Part shown: positions 7,075-14,298 of the stretch, in pieces
How the letters are laid out: each line of letters begins with the position of its first letter
How positions within the stretch are numbered: position 1 is the stretch's first letter
DNA from: an uncultured Mycoplasmatota bacterium
GTDB lineage: Bacteria; Bacillota_I; Bacilli_A; RF39; UBA660
Assembly: GCA_900552235.1 (NCBI GenBank)
Contig: URYZ01000007.1
Span: 1-34,953 of the forward strand
Reading direction: 5' to 3'
DNA: 34,953 nt
The notes under the pieces: generated by a model
What the model saw: the letters and a program-made list of their open reading frames with translations, nothing else
Databases searched by the model: none
What the model was told of the DNA's origin: nothing
Translations under genes and position numbers: made by a program

Positions 7075-8160
7075 ATGTTTGATTTAGCTATGATGGATCA
7101 ATTAGCCAAAATAAAAGTAGTTGGCGTTGGTGGAGGCGGAGGTAATGCCATAAACCGTATGATAGATGCAGGAGTTCGTGGAGTTGAGTTTATTGCAATA
7201 AATACAGATGGACAAGCTCTTGCAGTTTCAAAAGCAGAAAAGAAAATTCAATTAGGACCTGGGCTTGGAGCTGGTGCTAAACCTGAATATGCAAGAGAAT
7301 TTGCAGTAAAAGAAAAAAAAGAAATAGAAGAAATGTTAAAAGGTGCCGATATGGTATTTATAACATGTGGTATGGGTGGAGGAACTGGTACTGGAGCTGC
7401 TCCAGTTGTTGCAGAAATTGCCCAAAATTTAGGAGCTTTAACTGTTGCAATAGTTACTCGTCCATTCTCATTTGAAGGAAAAAGAAGAATGGATAATGCT
7501 ATCGGAGGTATTGAAGAGCTTAAAAAACATGTTGATACAATTATCGTTATACCAAATGATAGATTAAGAGAAATCATTGATAAATCAACATCAATGTTAG
7601 ATGCCTTTAAAGAAGTAGATAATGTTTTACTTCGTGGTGTACAATCAATTTCTGATTTAATTGCAGTAGTAGGACTTGTAAACCTTGACTTTGCCGATGT
7701 TCGTGCAGTTATGGAAAAATCAGGTAGTGCAATAATTGGAATTGGAATTGGTATGGGAGAAGATAGAGCTATGGAAGCTGCTAAACAAGCAGTATCATCT
7801 CCACTTCTTGAAACATCAATTCATGGCGCAACTGATGCAATTGTAAATATTACTGGTGGTTCTAATCTTACTTTATTTGAAGCAGAGCAAGCAGCAGAAG
7901 TTGTTAGGGCAGCTTCAAATACTGATATAAATATTATCTTTGGTTCAGTTATTAATGAAAACTTAAATGATGAAGTTATAGTTACTATAATTGCTACAGG
8001 TTTTGATAAAAAAGCAAACCAAAAAGTAATGTACGATCAAATGAGTACTACTCGTAGAACTCCAGAAGTAAGTTATGAAGATGATGATGATAATGGTTCA
8101 TCTAGTTTTGAACCAACTGAAATAGATATACCAAGATTTTTACAAAACAAAAACTTTTAA
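7075..8160 (+). CDS. ftsZ: Cell division protein FtsZ
   Basis: A 361-residue tubulin-like GTPase that polymerises into the division ring. The N-terminal VVGVGGGGGNAINRM (15-29) and the tubulin signature GGGTGTG (101-107) bind GTP. The T7-loop region NLDFADV supplies the catalytic aspartate to the neighbouring subunit. The linker after about residue 320 is short and acidic (a run of five Asp/Glu). The C-terminal peptide DIPRFLQNK is the docking site for FtsA and SepF-type partners. AGGAGATGATGAT precedes the ATG. Codon use is somewhat richer in GC than its neighbours, as expected of a highly expressed gene. A terminator follows directly. Confidence 0.98.
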   Translation: MFDLAMMDQLAKIKVVGVGGGGGNAINRMIDAGVRGVEFIAINTDGQALAVSKAEKKIQLGPGLGAGAKPEYAREFAVKEKKEIEEMLKGADMVFITCGMGGGTGTGAAPVVAEIAQNLGALTVAIVTRPFSFEGKRRMDNAIGGIEELKKHVDTIIVIPNDRLREIIDKSTSMLDAFKEVDNVLLRGVQSISDLIAVVGLVNLDFADVRAVMEKSGSAIIGIGIGMGEDRAMEAAKQAVSSPLLETSIHGATDAIVNITGGSNLTLFEAEQAAEVVRAASNTDINIIFGSVINENLNDEVIVTIIATGFDKKANQKVMYDQMSTTRRTPEVSYEDDDDNGSSSFEPTEIDIPRFLQNKNF

Positions 8161-8181
8161 GCAACGCAAGTTGCTTTTTTT
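8159..8181 (+). terminator. Terminator of ftsAZ
   Basis: Stem AAGCAAC/GTTGCTT with a 4-nt loop is followed by seven T. Its left arm includes the last bases of the ftsZ stop codon, and its right arm carries the likely -35 of tRNA-Arg. Confidence 0.85.
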
Positions 8182-8199
8182 ATGTTTTTAATATATAAT
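8171..8199 (+). promoter_or_regulatory. Promoter of tRNA-Arg
   Basis: -35-like TTGCTT (8171-8176) and consensus -10 TATAAT (8194-8199) are 17 bp apart, about 15 bases before the tRNA. Confidence 0.5.
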
Positions 8200-8213
8200 T
8201 TGTTTGTATGTGT

Positions 8214-8290
8214 GTCCTCGTAGCTCAGCTGGATAGAGCAATTGCCTCCTAAGCAATAGGTCGGAAGTTCAAATCTTCTCGGGGACGCCA
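8214..8290 (+). tRNA. tRNA-Arg (anticodon CCT)
   Basis: The cloverleaf is complete: acceptor GTCCTCG pairs with CGGGGAC, the D arm contains AGCTCAGCTGGATAGAGC, the anticodon stem is ATTGC/GCAAT with loop CTCCTAA, and the T arm contains GTTCAAATC. The 3' CCA is encoded. Anticodon CCT (8248-8250) reads AGG. Confidence 0.96.
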
Positions 8291-8344
8291 TTTTTATATT
8301 AAAAAAAATTAGAAAGAAAAAATTGTAAAGATTAAGAAAATCTA

Positions 8345-8374
8345 TTGAACAAGATTATTTTAATATGCTACAAT
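8345..8374 (+). promoter_or_regulatory. Promoter of the tsaE-tsaB-rimI-tsaD operon
   Basis: -35 TTGAAC (8345-8350) and -10 TACAAT (8369-8374) are 18 bp apart, 16 bases before the tsaE start. Confidence 0.55.
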
Positions 8375-8390
8375 AAATTTGGTGATAGAA

Positions 8391-8843
8391 ATGGAATATA
8401 AAATAACAATTCACGATGAAAGTGAAACAATTGAATTAGCAGAAAACTTTGAATCAGAGAAGTTTCCAAACATGGTTATTTGTTTAAATGGTGATTTAGG
8501 TAGTGGTAAAACAGTATTTGCAAAAGGTTTTGCCAATGCTTTAGGTATAGATGAACAGGTCACATCCCCAACTTTTAATATTGTAAAAGAATATTATTCA
8601 GGGGAACTTCCTTTTTTTCATATGGATGTTTACCGTATTGATGAGGGAGGCTTTGACATTAATTTTAGTGAATACTTTGTTAAAAAAGGTGTTTCAATAA
8701 TTGAATGGGCATCTTTAATAAAAGATGAACTTCCTGATGAAAGATTAGAAATAAATATTAAAATAATAGATGAAGAAAAAAGATTATTTATAATTAAGCC
8801 AATTGGAAAAATATATGAAGATTTATGTGAGGCAGTATTATGA
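8391..8843 (+). CDS. tsaE: tRNA threonylcarbamoyladenosine biosynthesis ATPase TsaE
   Basis: A 150-residue P-loop ATPase with Walker A GDLGSGKT (about 34-41), SPTFNIVKEY and the family motif HMDVYR. TsaE works with TsaB and TsaD to transfer the threonylcarbamoyl group to A37 of ANN-decoding tRNAs. The start at 8391 is chosen because GGTGAT lies 4 bases before it; the upstream TTG at 8379 has no such site. Its TGA overlaps the ATG of tsaB by four bases (ATGA), as at all joints in this operon. Confidence 0.92.
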   Translation: MEYKITIHDESETIELAENFESEKFPNMVICLNGDLGSGKTVFAKGFANALGIDEQVTSPTFNIVKEYYSGELPFFHMDVYRIDEGGFDINFSEYFVKKGVSIIEWASLIKDELPDERLEINIKIIDEEKRLFIIKPIGKIYEDLCEAVL

Positions 8844-9463
8844 TAAGTCTTTTTTTAGATACTTCATCTAGCAATTTAAATGTTGGTGTTTTAAAGGATA
8901 AAAAACTATTAAAAGAAAAATATATTCATTTTGAAAAGGATTTATCTAAGTATGCTTTAAATGAAATAAAAGAATTACTTGATAGTTTAAGTTTAAAACC
9001 TAATGATATAGATAATATTTATTGTGTTAATGGTCCAGGTTCTTTTACAGGCCTTAGAATTGGTGTAACAATAGCCAAAACATTTGCTTGGGGGTTAAAT
9101 AAAGATTTATATAAAGTATCTAGTTTATTTGCTATGGCAACTAGTAATACTAATAGTTGTTATGTAATACCTTTAATTGATGCTAGAAGAAATTGTGTTT
9201 TTGCAGCAATATATGATAAAAATTATAATGTTATTATGGAAGAAAAATATATTTCTAAAGAAGATTTATTTGCTAAAGTAAATAGTCTAAATGGTACAAA
9301 AACTTATGTTGCAACAACTAATATTGATGGATTTGATGTAAAAATTTATGAGCCTGATTTAAATAATTTATTTAAGTATTTAAAAGATGATAAAGTTAAT
9401 ATTCATACTTTTGTACCTAATTATTTGAAACAAACTGAAGCAGAGGAAAATTTAAATAAATGA
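8840..9463 (+). CDS. tsaB: tRNA threonylcarbamoyladenosine biosynthesis protein TsaB
   Basis: A 207-residue ASKHA-fold protein beginning ISLFLDTSSSNLNVGV, with the family motif GPGSFTGLRIG near residues 64-74. It is a non-catalytic paralogue of TsaD and the scaffold that joins TsaD and TsaE in the t6A complex. It overlaps tsaE and rimI by 4 bp on either side, so translation is coupled. Confidence 0.92.
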   Translation: MISLFLDTSSSNLNVGVLKDKKLLKEKYIHFEKDLSKYALNEIKELLDSLSLKPNDIDNIYCVNGPGSFTGLRIGVTIAKTFAWGLNKDLYKVSSLFAMATSNTNSCYVIPLIDARRNCVFAAIYDKNYNVIMEEKYISKEDLFAKVNSLNGTKTYVATTNIDGFDVKIYEPDLNNLFKYLKDDKVNIHTFVPNYLKQTEAEENLNK

Positions 9464-9837
9464 TAAAAGAAATAGCTAAAGAAAAAGTAATTAATATATT
9501 TAATATAGATGAAATAGATAGTCCTTTTAGAAAATATTTTTGTTATGAGGAAGAAGATATTTTAGGTTATTTTTGTATTGATATAATATATGAAAAAATA
9601 GAACTTGTTAATATTTTTGTTAAAAATGAATATAGAAATAGAAAAATAGGGTCTTTTATGTTAAAATATTTAATTGATTTTGCAAGAAATAATAATATTT
9701 ATAATATAACTTTAGAAGTTGATGAAAATAATATTTATGCAATTAAGTTATATGAAAAATGTGGGTTTATAAAAAAAGCAATAAGAAAAAATTACTATAA
9801 TAATAGTGATGGGATACTTATGGAGTTGATTATATGA
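9460..9837 (+). CDS. rimI: GNAT acetyltransferase, RimI-type
   Basis: A 125-residue GNAT protein. VKNEYRNRKIGSFML is the acetyl-CoA-binding Q/RxxGxG/A loop (about 64-78), and LEVDENNIYAIKLYEKCGF is the classical C-terminal motif of RimI. RimI acetylates the N-terminal Ala of ribosomal protein S18. Its position between tsaB and tsaD is the usual Firmicute order, which supports the name over a generic GNAT. It overlaps both neighbours by 4 bp. Confidence 0.85.
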   Translation: MIKEIAKEKVINIFNIDEIDSPFRKYFCYEEEDILGYFCIDIIYEKIELVNIFVKNEYRNRKIGSFMLKYLIDFARNNNIYNITLEVDENNIYAIKLYEKCGFIKKAIRKNYYNNSDGILMELII

Positions 9838-10844
9838 AAGATGTTTATATTTTAGGAATAGAATCTAGTTGTGATGAAACTAGTTGTTCGATAGTAAAAA
9901 ATGGTTGTGAAGAAATAACTACAGTTATTTTAAGTCAAATAGATATTCATACATTATATGGAGGAGTTGTACCTGAAATAGCTAGTAGAAATCATGTTAA
10001 AGATATTACTTTTGTAATTGAAAAGTGTTTAAAAGATGCAAATATGACAATGGATGAAATTACTGCTATTGCAGTAACTTATGGGCCTGGTTTAATAGGA
10101 TCTTTACTTGTAGGATTAGAAGCTGCAAAAACACTTTCTTATATATATAATAAACCTCTTATTCCAGTACATCATATTGCAGGTCATATTTATGCTAATA
10201 ATATTGAAAAAGAAATGACTTTTCCTTTAATATGTTTAGTAATAAGTGGAGGACATACAAAACTTATTTATATGAAAGAACATTATAGTTTTGAAGAAGT
10301 TGGGACAACATTAGATGATGCTGTTGGGGAATGTTTTGATAAGGTTGCAAGGGTTATGAATATTGGTTATCCTGGTGGGCCAGTTGTTGATAAGCTTGCA
10401 CATTTAGGACATCATACATATAATTTACCAATTCCTAAAAATGATGATAGTTTTGATTTTAGTTTTAGTGGTTTAAAAAGTGCTGTTATAAATCTTGTAC
10501 ATAATGAAGAACAAAGAGGAAATGAAATAAATAAAGAAGATTTAGCTTGTTCTTTTCAAGATTCTGTTGTTGAAGAATTATCATCTAAAACTGTTAGAGC
10601 AGTAAAAAAATATAAAGCTAATAATTTAATTTTAGCAGGTGGTGTTGCTGCTAATAAAGGAATAAGAGAAAAGTTAACGACTCTTTCTTTAGAAAATGGT
10701 TTTACTTTTTCTTATCCAAGTATGAAATATTGTACAGATAATGCTACAATGATTGCGGCAGCAGGATATTTCTGTTATAAACTTAAAGCTAATAGTTGCA
10801 ATAATTTAATTTTAAATGGTGTATCTAGTGAAAAGTTGTCTTAA
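9834..10844 (+). CDS. tsaD: tRNA N6-adenosine threonylcarbamoyltransferase TsaD
   Basis: A 336-residue ASKHA metalloenzyme that transfers threonylcarbamoyl from threonylcarbamoyl-AMP to tRNA A37. GIESSCDETS at the N terminus, the metal-binding HIAGH (His114 and His118), VISGGHT, and the C-terminal DNATMIAAAG with its metal-ligand Asp are all present. Length matches the bacterial family (about 335-345). Last gene of the tsaE-tsaB-rimI-tsaD operon, followed by a weak hairpin terminator. Confidence 0.96.
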   Translation: MKDVYILGIESSCDETSCSIVKNGCEEITTVILSQIDIHTLYGGVVPEIASRNHVKDITFVIEKCLKDANMTMDEITAIAVTYGPGLIGSLLVGLEAAKTLSYIYNKPLIPVHHIAGHIYANNIEKEMTFPLICLVISGGHTKLIYMKEHYSFEEVGTTLDDAVGECFDKVARVMNIGYPGGPVVDKLAHLGHHTYNLPIPKNDDSFDFSFSGLKSAVINLVHNEEQRGNEINKEDLACSFQDSVVEELSSKTVRAVKKYKANNLILAGGVAANKGIREKLTTLSLENGFTFSYPSMKYCTDNATMIAAAGYFCYKLKANSCNNLILNGVSSEKLS

Positions 10845-10863
10845 GAAATAATAAAAATTATAT

Positions 10864-10888
10864 AAAAAAGGTAATAAATATCTTTTTT
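10864..10888 (+). terminator. Likely terminator of the tsa operon
   Basis: Stem AAAAAAGGTA (10864-10873) / TATCTTTTTT (10879-10888) has one G-T pair, a 5-nt loop, and the T run within the stem. It is AT-rich and so weaker than the others. Confidence 0.5.
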
Positions 10889-10942
10889 GGTAATAAAATA
10901 TACTAAAAAATTAAAAAAAATGAAAAAATTTTAAAAAAGTTC

Positions 10943-10971
10943 TTGTCAAAGTTTAATTTTTATAGTATCAT
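10943..10971 (+). promoter_or_regulatory. Promoter of the tRNA-Ile/Asn/Glu cluster
   Basis: -35 TTGTCA (10943-10948) and -10 TATCAT (10966-10971) are 17 bp apart, 24 bases before the first tRNA. Confidence 0.6.
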
Positions 10972-10995
10972 TGATATTGCTTGGTGGTTATAGAT

Positions 10996-11072
10996 GGGCT
11001 CGTAGCTCAGTTGGTTAGAGCACTACTCTGATAAGGTAGGGGTCGATGGTTCAAGTCCATCCGGGCCCACCA
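10996..11072 (+). tRNA. tRNA-Ile (anticodon GAT)
   Basis: Acceptor GGGCTCG pairs with CGGGCCC, with D arm AGCTCAGTTGGTTAGAGC, anticodon loop CTGATAA (GAT) and T arm GGTTCAAGTCC. CCA is encoded. First of a three-tRNA cluster. Confidence 0.96.
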
Positions 11073-11094
11073 TTTATAATTTTTATTATTAAAT

Positions 11095-11171
11095 GCCTCA
11101 ATAGCTCAGTTGGTTAGAGCACTTGACTGTTAATCAAGGGGTCCTAGGTTCAAGTCCTAGTTGGGGCGCCA
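11095..11171 (+). tRNA. tRNA-Asn (anticodon GTT)
   Basis: Acceptor GCCTCAA pairs with TTGGGGC, with anticodon loop CTGTTAA (GTT), T arm GGTTCAAGTCC and encoded CCA. It lies 22 bases after tRNA-Ile. Confidence 0.96.
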
Positions 11172-11179
11172 TATTTTTT

Positions 11180-11256
11180 GGCCCGTTGGTGAAGTGGCTT
11201 AACACAGCGCCCTTTCACGGCGTCATTCATGGGTTCAAATCCCGTACGGGTCACCA
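11180..11256 (+). tRNA. tRNA-Glu (anticodon TTC)
   Basis: Acceptor GGCCCGT pairs with ACGGGTC, with anticodon stem GCGCC/GGCGT, loop CTTTCAC giving anticodon TTC, T arm GGGTTCAAATCCC and encoded CCA. Last tRNA of the cluster; a terminator follows. Confidence 0.95.
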
Positions 11257-11269
11257 AAGTAAGAAATAT

Positions 11270-11291
11270 CCCTTTATTTAAGGGTTTTTTT
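11270..11291 (+). terminator. Terminator of the tRNA cluster
   Basis: Stem CCCTT/AAGGG with a 5-nt loop is followed by seven T. Confidence 0.8.
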
Positions 11292-11307
11292 GTGCGTTTT
11301 TTAAGCA

Positions 11308-11337
11308 TTGACTAATTATGTAAAATAAGATTAAAAT
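11308..11337 (+). promoter_or_regulatory. Promoter of the 5-formyl-THF cyclo-ligase gene
   Basis: -35 TTGACT (11308-11313) and -10 TAAAAT (11332-11337) are 18 bp apart, 15 bases before the start codon. Confidence 0.5.
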
Positions 11338-11352
11338 AAAGTTGAGGTATAT

Positions 11353-11880
11353 ATGTCTATGAATAAAGAATTATTAAGAAAAAAATATAAATTAATAAGA
11401 AAAAGTGTAACTGAAAAAAATATTAAAGATAATATTATTTATAATAAAGTGATAAATGATGATATCGTAAAAAAATGTTCTACTATTTTGATATATGTTT
11501 CTTTTAAAGATGAAGTTGACACTTTAAAACTTATAAAGTTTTTTCTTCAAAATAAAAGGGTTGCTGTTCCTAAAATAGAAAATAATAATATGAATTTTTA
11601 TTATATAAAATCTTTAGAGGAATTAAAATCTGGATATTTTGGGATACTTGAACCAGTTTCAAATAATCTTGTAACTGATTTTTCTAATTGTGTTTGTATT
11701 ACTCCGGGAATATGTTTTGATTTAAATGGTAATAGAATAGGTTATGGTAAGGGATTTTATGACAAGTTTTTTAATGAAGTTGACATTTATAAGATAGGAT
11801 TATGTTATAAAAAGTGCCTTGTTAGGAAGATAGACGTAAATAATTTTGATAAAAGAGTAGAAAAAGTGATAACAGATTAA
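11353..11880 (+). CDS. 5-formyltetrahydrofolate cyclo-ligase
   Basis: A 175-residue enzyme that converts 5-formyl-THF to 5,10-methenyl-THF using ATP. The N-terminal basic helix KELLRKKYKLIRKS leads to the family signature GNRIGYGKGFYDKFF (about 135-149), which binds ATP and folate. VAVPKIENNNMNFY is the central conserved strand. TTGAGGT precedes the ATG. It stands alone, between the tRNA-Glu terminator and tRNA-Gln. The family name MTHFS/YgfA/YqgN would apply; the exact symbol in this organism is not known. Confidence 0.9.
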   Translation: MSMNKELLRKKYKLIRKSVTEKNIKDNIIYNKVINDDIVKKCSTILIYVSFKDEVDTLKLIKFFLQNKRVAVPKIENNNMNFYYIKSLEELKSGYFGILEPVSNNLVTDFSNCVCITPGICFDLNGNRIGYGKGFYDKFFNEVDIYKIGLCYKKCLVRKIDVNNFDKRVEKVITD

Positions 11881-11888
11881 GTAAATTG

Positions 11889-11897
11889 TGTTATAAT
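11889..11897 (+). promoter_or_regulatory. Extended -10 promoter of tRNA-Gln
   Basis: TGT followed by TATAAT is an extended -10 element 18 bases before the tRNA. No good -35 is seen. Confidence 0.5.
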
Positions 11898-11915
11898 ACT
11901 TTTATCAATATTTAT

Positions 11916-11991
11916 TGCCTAGTGGCCAAGCGGTAAGGCGAAAGACTCTGACTCTTTTATTTCGTGGGTTCGAATCCTACCTAGGCAACCA
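11916..11991 (+). tRNA. tRNA-Gln (anticodon CTG)
   Basis: Acceptor TGCCTAG pairs with CTAGGCA, with D arm GGCCAAGCGGTAAGGC as in bacterial Gln tRNAs, anticodon stem AAAGA/TCTTT with loop CTCTGAC (anticodon CTG), T arm GTGGGTTCGAATCCTAC and encoded CCA. It lies 43 bases upstream of gltX. Confidence 0.94.
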
Positions 11992-12034
11992 GTAGTAAAT
12001 AAAATTAAATTAAATAGATGAAAGGAAGTTTATT

Positions 12035-13672
12035 ATGACAAGAAAAGAATATGCTGATTTTTTATTAAAAACTGATCATGACTATAATTATTACTTAAAT
12101 AAATATCCTAAAAGAGAATTAAAAGAAGGACAAATGGTTACAAGATTTGCTCCAAGTCCAACTGGATTTGTTCATATGGGAAGTTTATATACATCTTTTT
12201 CTGATTTACAATTTGCTAAACAAACAAATGGAATATGTTATTTAAGAATTGAAGATACTGATGGAAAAAGGACTGTTGAAAATGGTGTTCAAGGAATAAT
12301 TGATGATTTTAATTCTCTTGGAATAAGCTTTGATGAAGACCCAATTAAGAAAGGAAAATATGCTCCTTATATTCAAAGTGAAAGAGAAGATATTTATAAA
12401 GCATTTGCTAAAAAATTAATTGAAGAAGATAAAGCTTATCCTTGTTTTTGTACGGAAGATGATTTAAATAGAATAAGAGAATTACAAGAAAAAACAAAAG
12501 ATAGACTTGGTTACTATGGCCATTATGCAAAATGTCGTAATTTAACTATGGAAGAAGTAATAGAAAAAATAAATAATGGTCAAAAGTATATTATTCGTTT
12601 AAAATCAAATGGAAGCTTCTTAAATAAAATTATTTTGGATGATTTAATAAAAGGAAAAATAGAAATGCCTGAAAATGATATGGATGTTGTTATAATAAAA
12701 GGTGACGGTCTTCCAACATATCACTTCGCACATGCAGTAGATGATCATTTAATGGGAACAACACATGTTTTAAGAGGAGATGAATGGGTAGCAAGTTATC
12801 CAATTCATGATCAATTATTTAAAATGTTAGACTTTCCACTTCCTAAATTTTGTCATATTGCTCCGATTACTGTTCGTGAGGGCGACACAATAAGAAAATT
12901 AAGTAAAAGAAAAGATAAAGGTGCTGCGATTAGTTATTATGCTAAAGAAGGAATACCAACTGATGTTATTAGATTATATTTAGCAACAGTTAATAATTCT
13001 AATTTTGAAGAATGGTATAATGAAAATCCTGATAAAACAGTTGATGACTTTACATTTACTTTTGATAAGATGCCTGTTGGAGGTTCATTATTTGATATTG
13101 AAAAGCTAACAAATATTTCTAAAATTTATTTTAGTCGTAAAAAAAGTGAGGATATTTTAACTGAACTACTTGAATATTTAAAAACCTATGATAAAGAATT
13201 CTATGAAATTGTAAATAATAATAAAGATAAAATGCTAAAGAGTTTAGATATTGAAAAATATACATCTCGTCCAAGAAAAGATATCTCATCTTATAGTGAT
13301 GTTAGAAAATATTTTTGGTATATGTTTAGTGAATTGTTTACAAAAGATAGTTATAAAGATGTTATAAAAAAATCATTTTATAATAAAAATATGTTAACAG
13401 ATTACATAACTAATGTTTATAATGAAGAGGATGATAGTAGTACTTGGTTTAATAAAATAAAAGAATTTGTGCCAAAGTATAATTTTGCAAGCGAAGTAAA
13501 AGAATATAAGAAAAATCCAGATAGTTATGTTGGACATGTTGGAGATTTTTGTGAAATGTTAAGAGTTGCTGTTACAACACTTTCTAACACACCTAATTTA
13601 TATGATATATTAACTATTTTAGGTAAAGAAGAAATAGAAAAAAGAGTAAAGATGTTTGAAAGTTTAATTTAA
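12035..13672 (+). CDS. gltX: Glutamate--tRNA ligase
   Basis: A 545-residue class I aminoacyl-tRNA synthetase. After an N-terminal extension of about 33 residues, RFAPSPTGFVHMGS contains the HIGH-type motif (HMGS, 47-50). RKLSKRKDKGA near residue 285 is the KMSKS-type loop. CFCTEDDL and CR define the degenerate Zn-binding insertion of GluRS. It charges tRNA-Glu; in bacteria lacking GlnRS the same enzyme also misacylates tRNA-Gln for GatCAB, and no GlnRS is seen in this window. It is longer than the usual form of about 485 residues, mainly at the N terminus and in the anticodon-binding region. AAAGGAAG precedes the ATG. It is flanked by tRNA-Gln and tRNA-Glu, both possible substrates. Confidence 0.95.
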   Translation: MTRKEYADFLLKTDHDYNYYLNKYPKRELKEGQMVTRFAPSPTGFVHMGSLYTSFSDLQFAKQTNGICYLRIEDTDGKRTVENGVQGIIDDFNSLGISFDEDPIKKGKYAPYIQSEREDIYKAFAKKLIEEDKAYPCFCTEDDLNRIRELQEKTKDRLGYYGHYAKCRNLTMEEVIEKINNGQKYIIRLKSNGSFLNKIILDDLIKGKIEMPENDMDVVIIKGDGLPTYHFAHAVDDHLMGTTHVLRGDEWVASYPIHDQLFKMLDFPLPKFCHIAPITVREGDTIRKLSKRKDKGAAISYYAKEGIPTDVIRLYLATVNNSNFEEWYNENPDKTVDDFTFTFDKMPVGGSLFDIEKLTNISKIYFSRKKSEDILTELLEYLKTYDKEFYEIVNNNKDKMLKSLDIEKYTSRPRKDISSYSDVRKYFWYMFSELFTKDSYKDVIKKSFYNKNMLTDYITNVYNEEDDSSTWFNKIKEFVPKYNFASEVKEYKKNPDSYVGHVGDFCEMLRVAVTTLSNTPNLYDILTILGKEEIEKRVKMFESLI

Positions 13673-13678
13673 AAAATA

Positions 13679-13707
13679 AAATAATAATACTTTTTGTATT
13701 ATTATTT
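13679..13707 (+). terminator. AT-only hairpin between gltX and tRNA-Glu
   Basis: The perfect 12-bp stem AAATAATAATAC (13679-13690) / GTATTATTATTT (13696-13707) has a TTTTT loop and only one C-G pair. There is no T run beyond it and it ends two bases before the tRNA. It may be a weak terminator or a processing signal on a gltX-tRNA transcript. Confidence 0.4.
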
Positions 13708-13709
13708 AT

Positions 13710-13787
13710 GGTCCGTTGGTGAAGGGGTTTAACACACAAGGTTCTCATCCTTGGATTTCATGGGTTCGAAACCCATACGGATCACCA
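13710..13787 (+). tRNA. tRNA-Glu (anticodon CTC)
   Basis: Acceptor GGTCCGT pairs with ACGGATC (one G-T), with anticodon stem CAAGG/CCTTG, loop TTCTCAT giving anticodon CTC, T arm GGGTTCGAAACCC and encoded CCA. It closely resembles the TTC isoacceptor at 11180 outside the anticodon arm. Confidence 0.94.
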
Positions 13788-13798
13788 AAAGTACAAGT

Positions 13799-13826
13799 AA
13801 AAGACTAGTTTATAAGCTAGTCTTTT
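13799..13826 (+). terminator. Terminator of tRNA-Glu
   Basis: The perfect 10-bp stem AAAAGACTAG/CTAGTCTTTT has an 8-nt loop and ends in TTTT. Confidence 0.75.
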
Positions 13827-13893
13827 AACATTTTATAATATTATATAATATAGATTAAAAAATAAGTATACATTAACAATTAGTTAACATACT

Positions 13894-14016
13894 TTATTTT
13901 TTTTTAAATATATTTATAATAGTATATTGAATTGATAAAATAGCATTAAAATTGCTGTTTTTTATTTTTTTTAATGCATTAATATAAGAATTTTTTAATA
14001 TTTTTTTCAAATCCAT
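13894..14016 (-). CDS. Small basic 40-residue peptide (unknown)
   Basis: Too short for usual gene calling, but it has a full set of signals. The minus-strand promoter at 14061-14089 is good, GAGGT lies 7 bases before ATG 14016, and the stop is TAA at 13894. The peptide starts MDLKKILKNSY and ends NIFKKK, with ten Lys, no Glu and one Asp. It has alternating Ile/Leu and Lys/Asn that could form a cationic amphipathic helix, followed by a more hydrophobic stretch (AILSIQYTIINIF). No family is recognised. It diverges from the ribbon-helix-helix gene across a perfect palindrome. A toxin-like or membrane-active peptide under RHH control is one possibility; a fortuitous frame in AT-rich DNA is the alternative. 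Confidence 0.45.
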   Translation of the reverse strand: MDLKKILKNSYINALKKIKNSNFNAILSIQYTIINIFKKK

Positions 14017-14031
14017 AAGCTTACCTCATAA

Positions 14032-14055
14032 ATATATTAGAAATTTCTAATATAT
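14032..14055. promoter_or_regulatory. Perfect 24-bp palindrome (candidate operator)
   Basis: The half-site ATATATTAGAAA (14032-14043) is followed directly by its exact reverse complement (14044-14055). It lies at the predicted transcript start of the 40-residue peptide gene and just upstream of the -10 of the RHH gene, so one bound repressor could control both. The RHH protein is the natural candidate. Confidence 0.6.
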
Positions 14056-14060
14056 CATAT

Positions 14061-14089
14061 ATTTTATTCATATATTACAATAATGTCAA
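14061..14089 (-). promoter_or_regulatory. Promoter of the 40-residue peptide gene
   Basis: Consensus -35 TTGACA (14084-14089) and -10 TAAAAT (14061-14066) are 17 bp apart on the minus strand. The -35 abuts the ribosome-binding site of the divergent RHH gene. Confidence 0.6.
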
Positions 14090-14101
14090 GGAGTGAAGTT
14101 T

Positions 14102-14272
14102 ATGCCATTTACAATTAAAAACACAAAGTGTAAAGAAAGTGCGGTTTATAAATCATTATATATTAAAGAAGATTTAGTTAAAGAAATAGAAAAAATTGCA
14201 AAAGATAATAATACTTCTTTTAATAATGTTATTATTAGTATGATTGAATATTGTTTAAAGAAAAATAAATAA
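14102..14272 (+). CDS. Small ribbon-helix-helix DNA-binding protein
   Basis: A 56-residue protein, below the length of common gene callers. AAGGAG precedes ATG 14102 at good spacing. After a basic N terminus, VYKSLYI (15-21) is the DNA-contacting beta strand, KEDLVKEIEKIAKDN helix 1, and TSFNNVIISMIEYCLKK helix 2. That is the MetJ/Arc-type fold of CopG-like repressors and many antitoxins. It should bind DNA as a dimer, most likely the adjacent palindrome. It diverges from the 40-residue peptide and converges on a small membrane protein. An in-frame TACAAT (14076-14081) is its likely -10. Fold assignment is from pattern, not alignment. Confidence 0.7.
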   Translation: MPFTIKNTKCKESAVYKSLYIKEDLVKEIEKIAKDNNTSFNNVIISMIEYCLKKNK

Positions 14273-14298
14273 ATTAAGTATACTCACTTAATTTATTT
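14267..14298. terminator. Bidirectional terminator, RHH gene / small membrane protein
   Basis: The perfect 13-bp stem AAATAAATTAAGT (14267-14279) / ACTTAATTTATTT (14286-14298) has a 6-nt loop. T-rich sequence follows on both strands. It contains the stop codons of both converging genes. Confidence 0.75.

Noticed and set aside
7248..7577. Minus-strand frame of 109 codons inside ftsZ
   Set aside because: A shadow of the conserved ftsZ coding sequence; no start signals.
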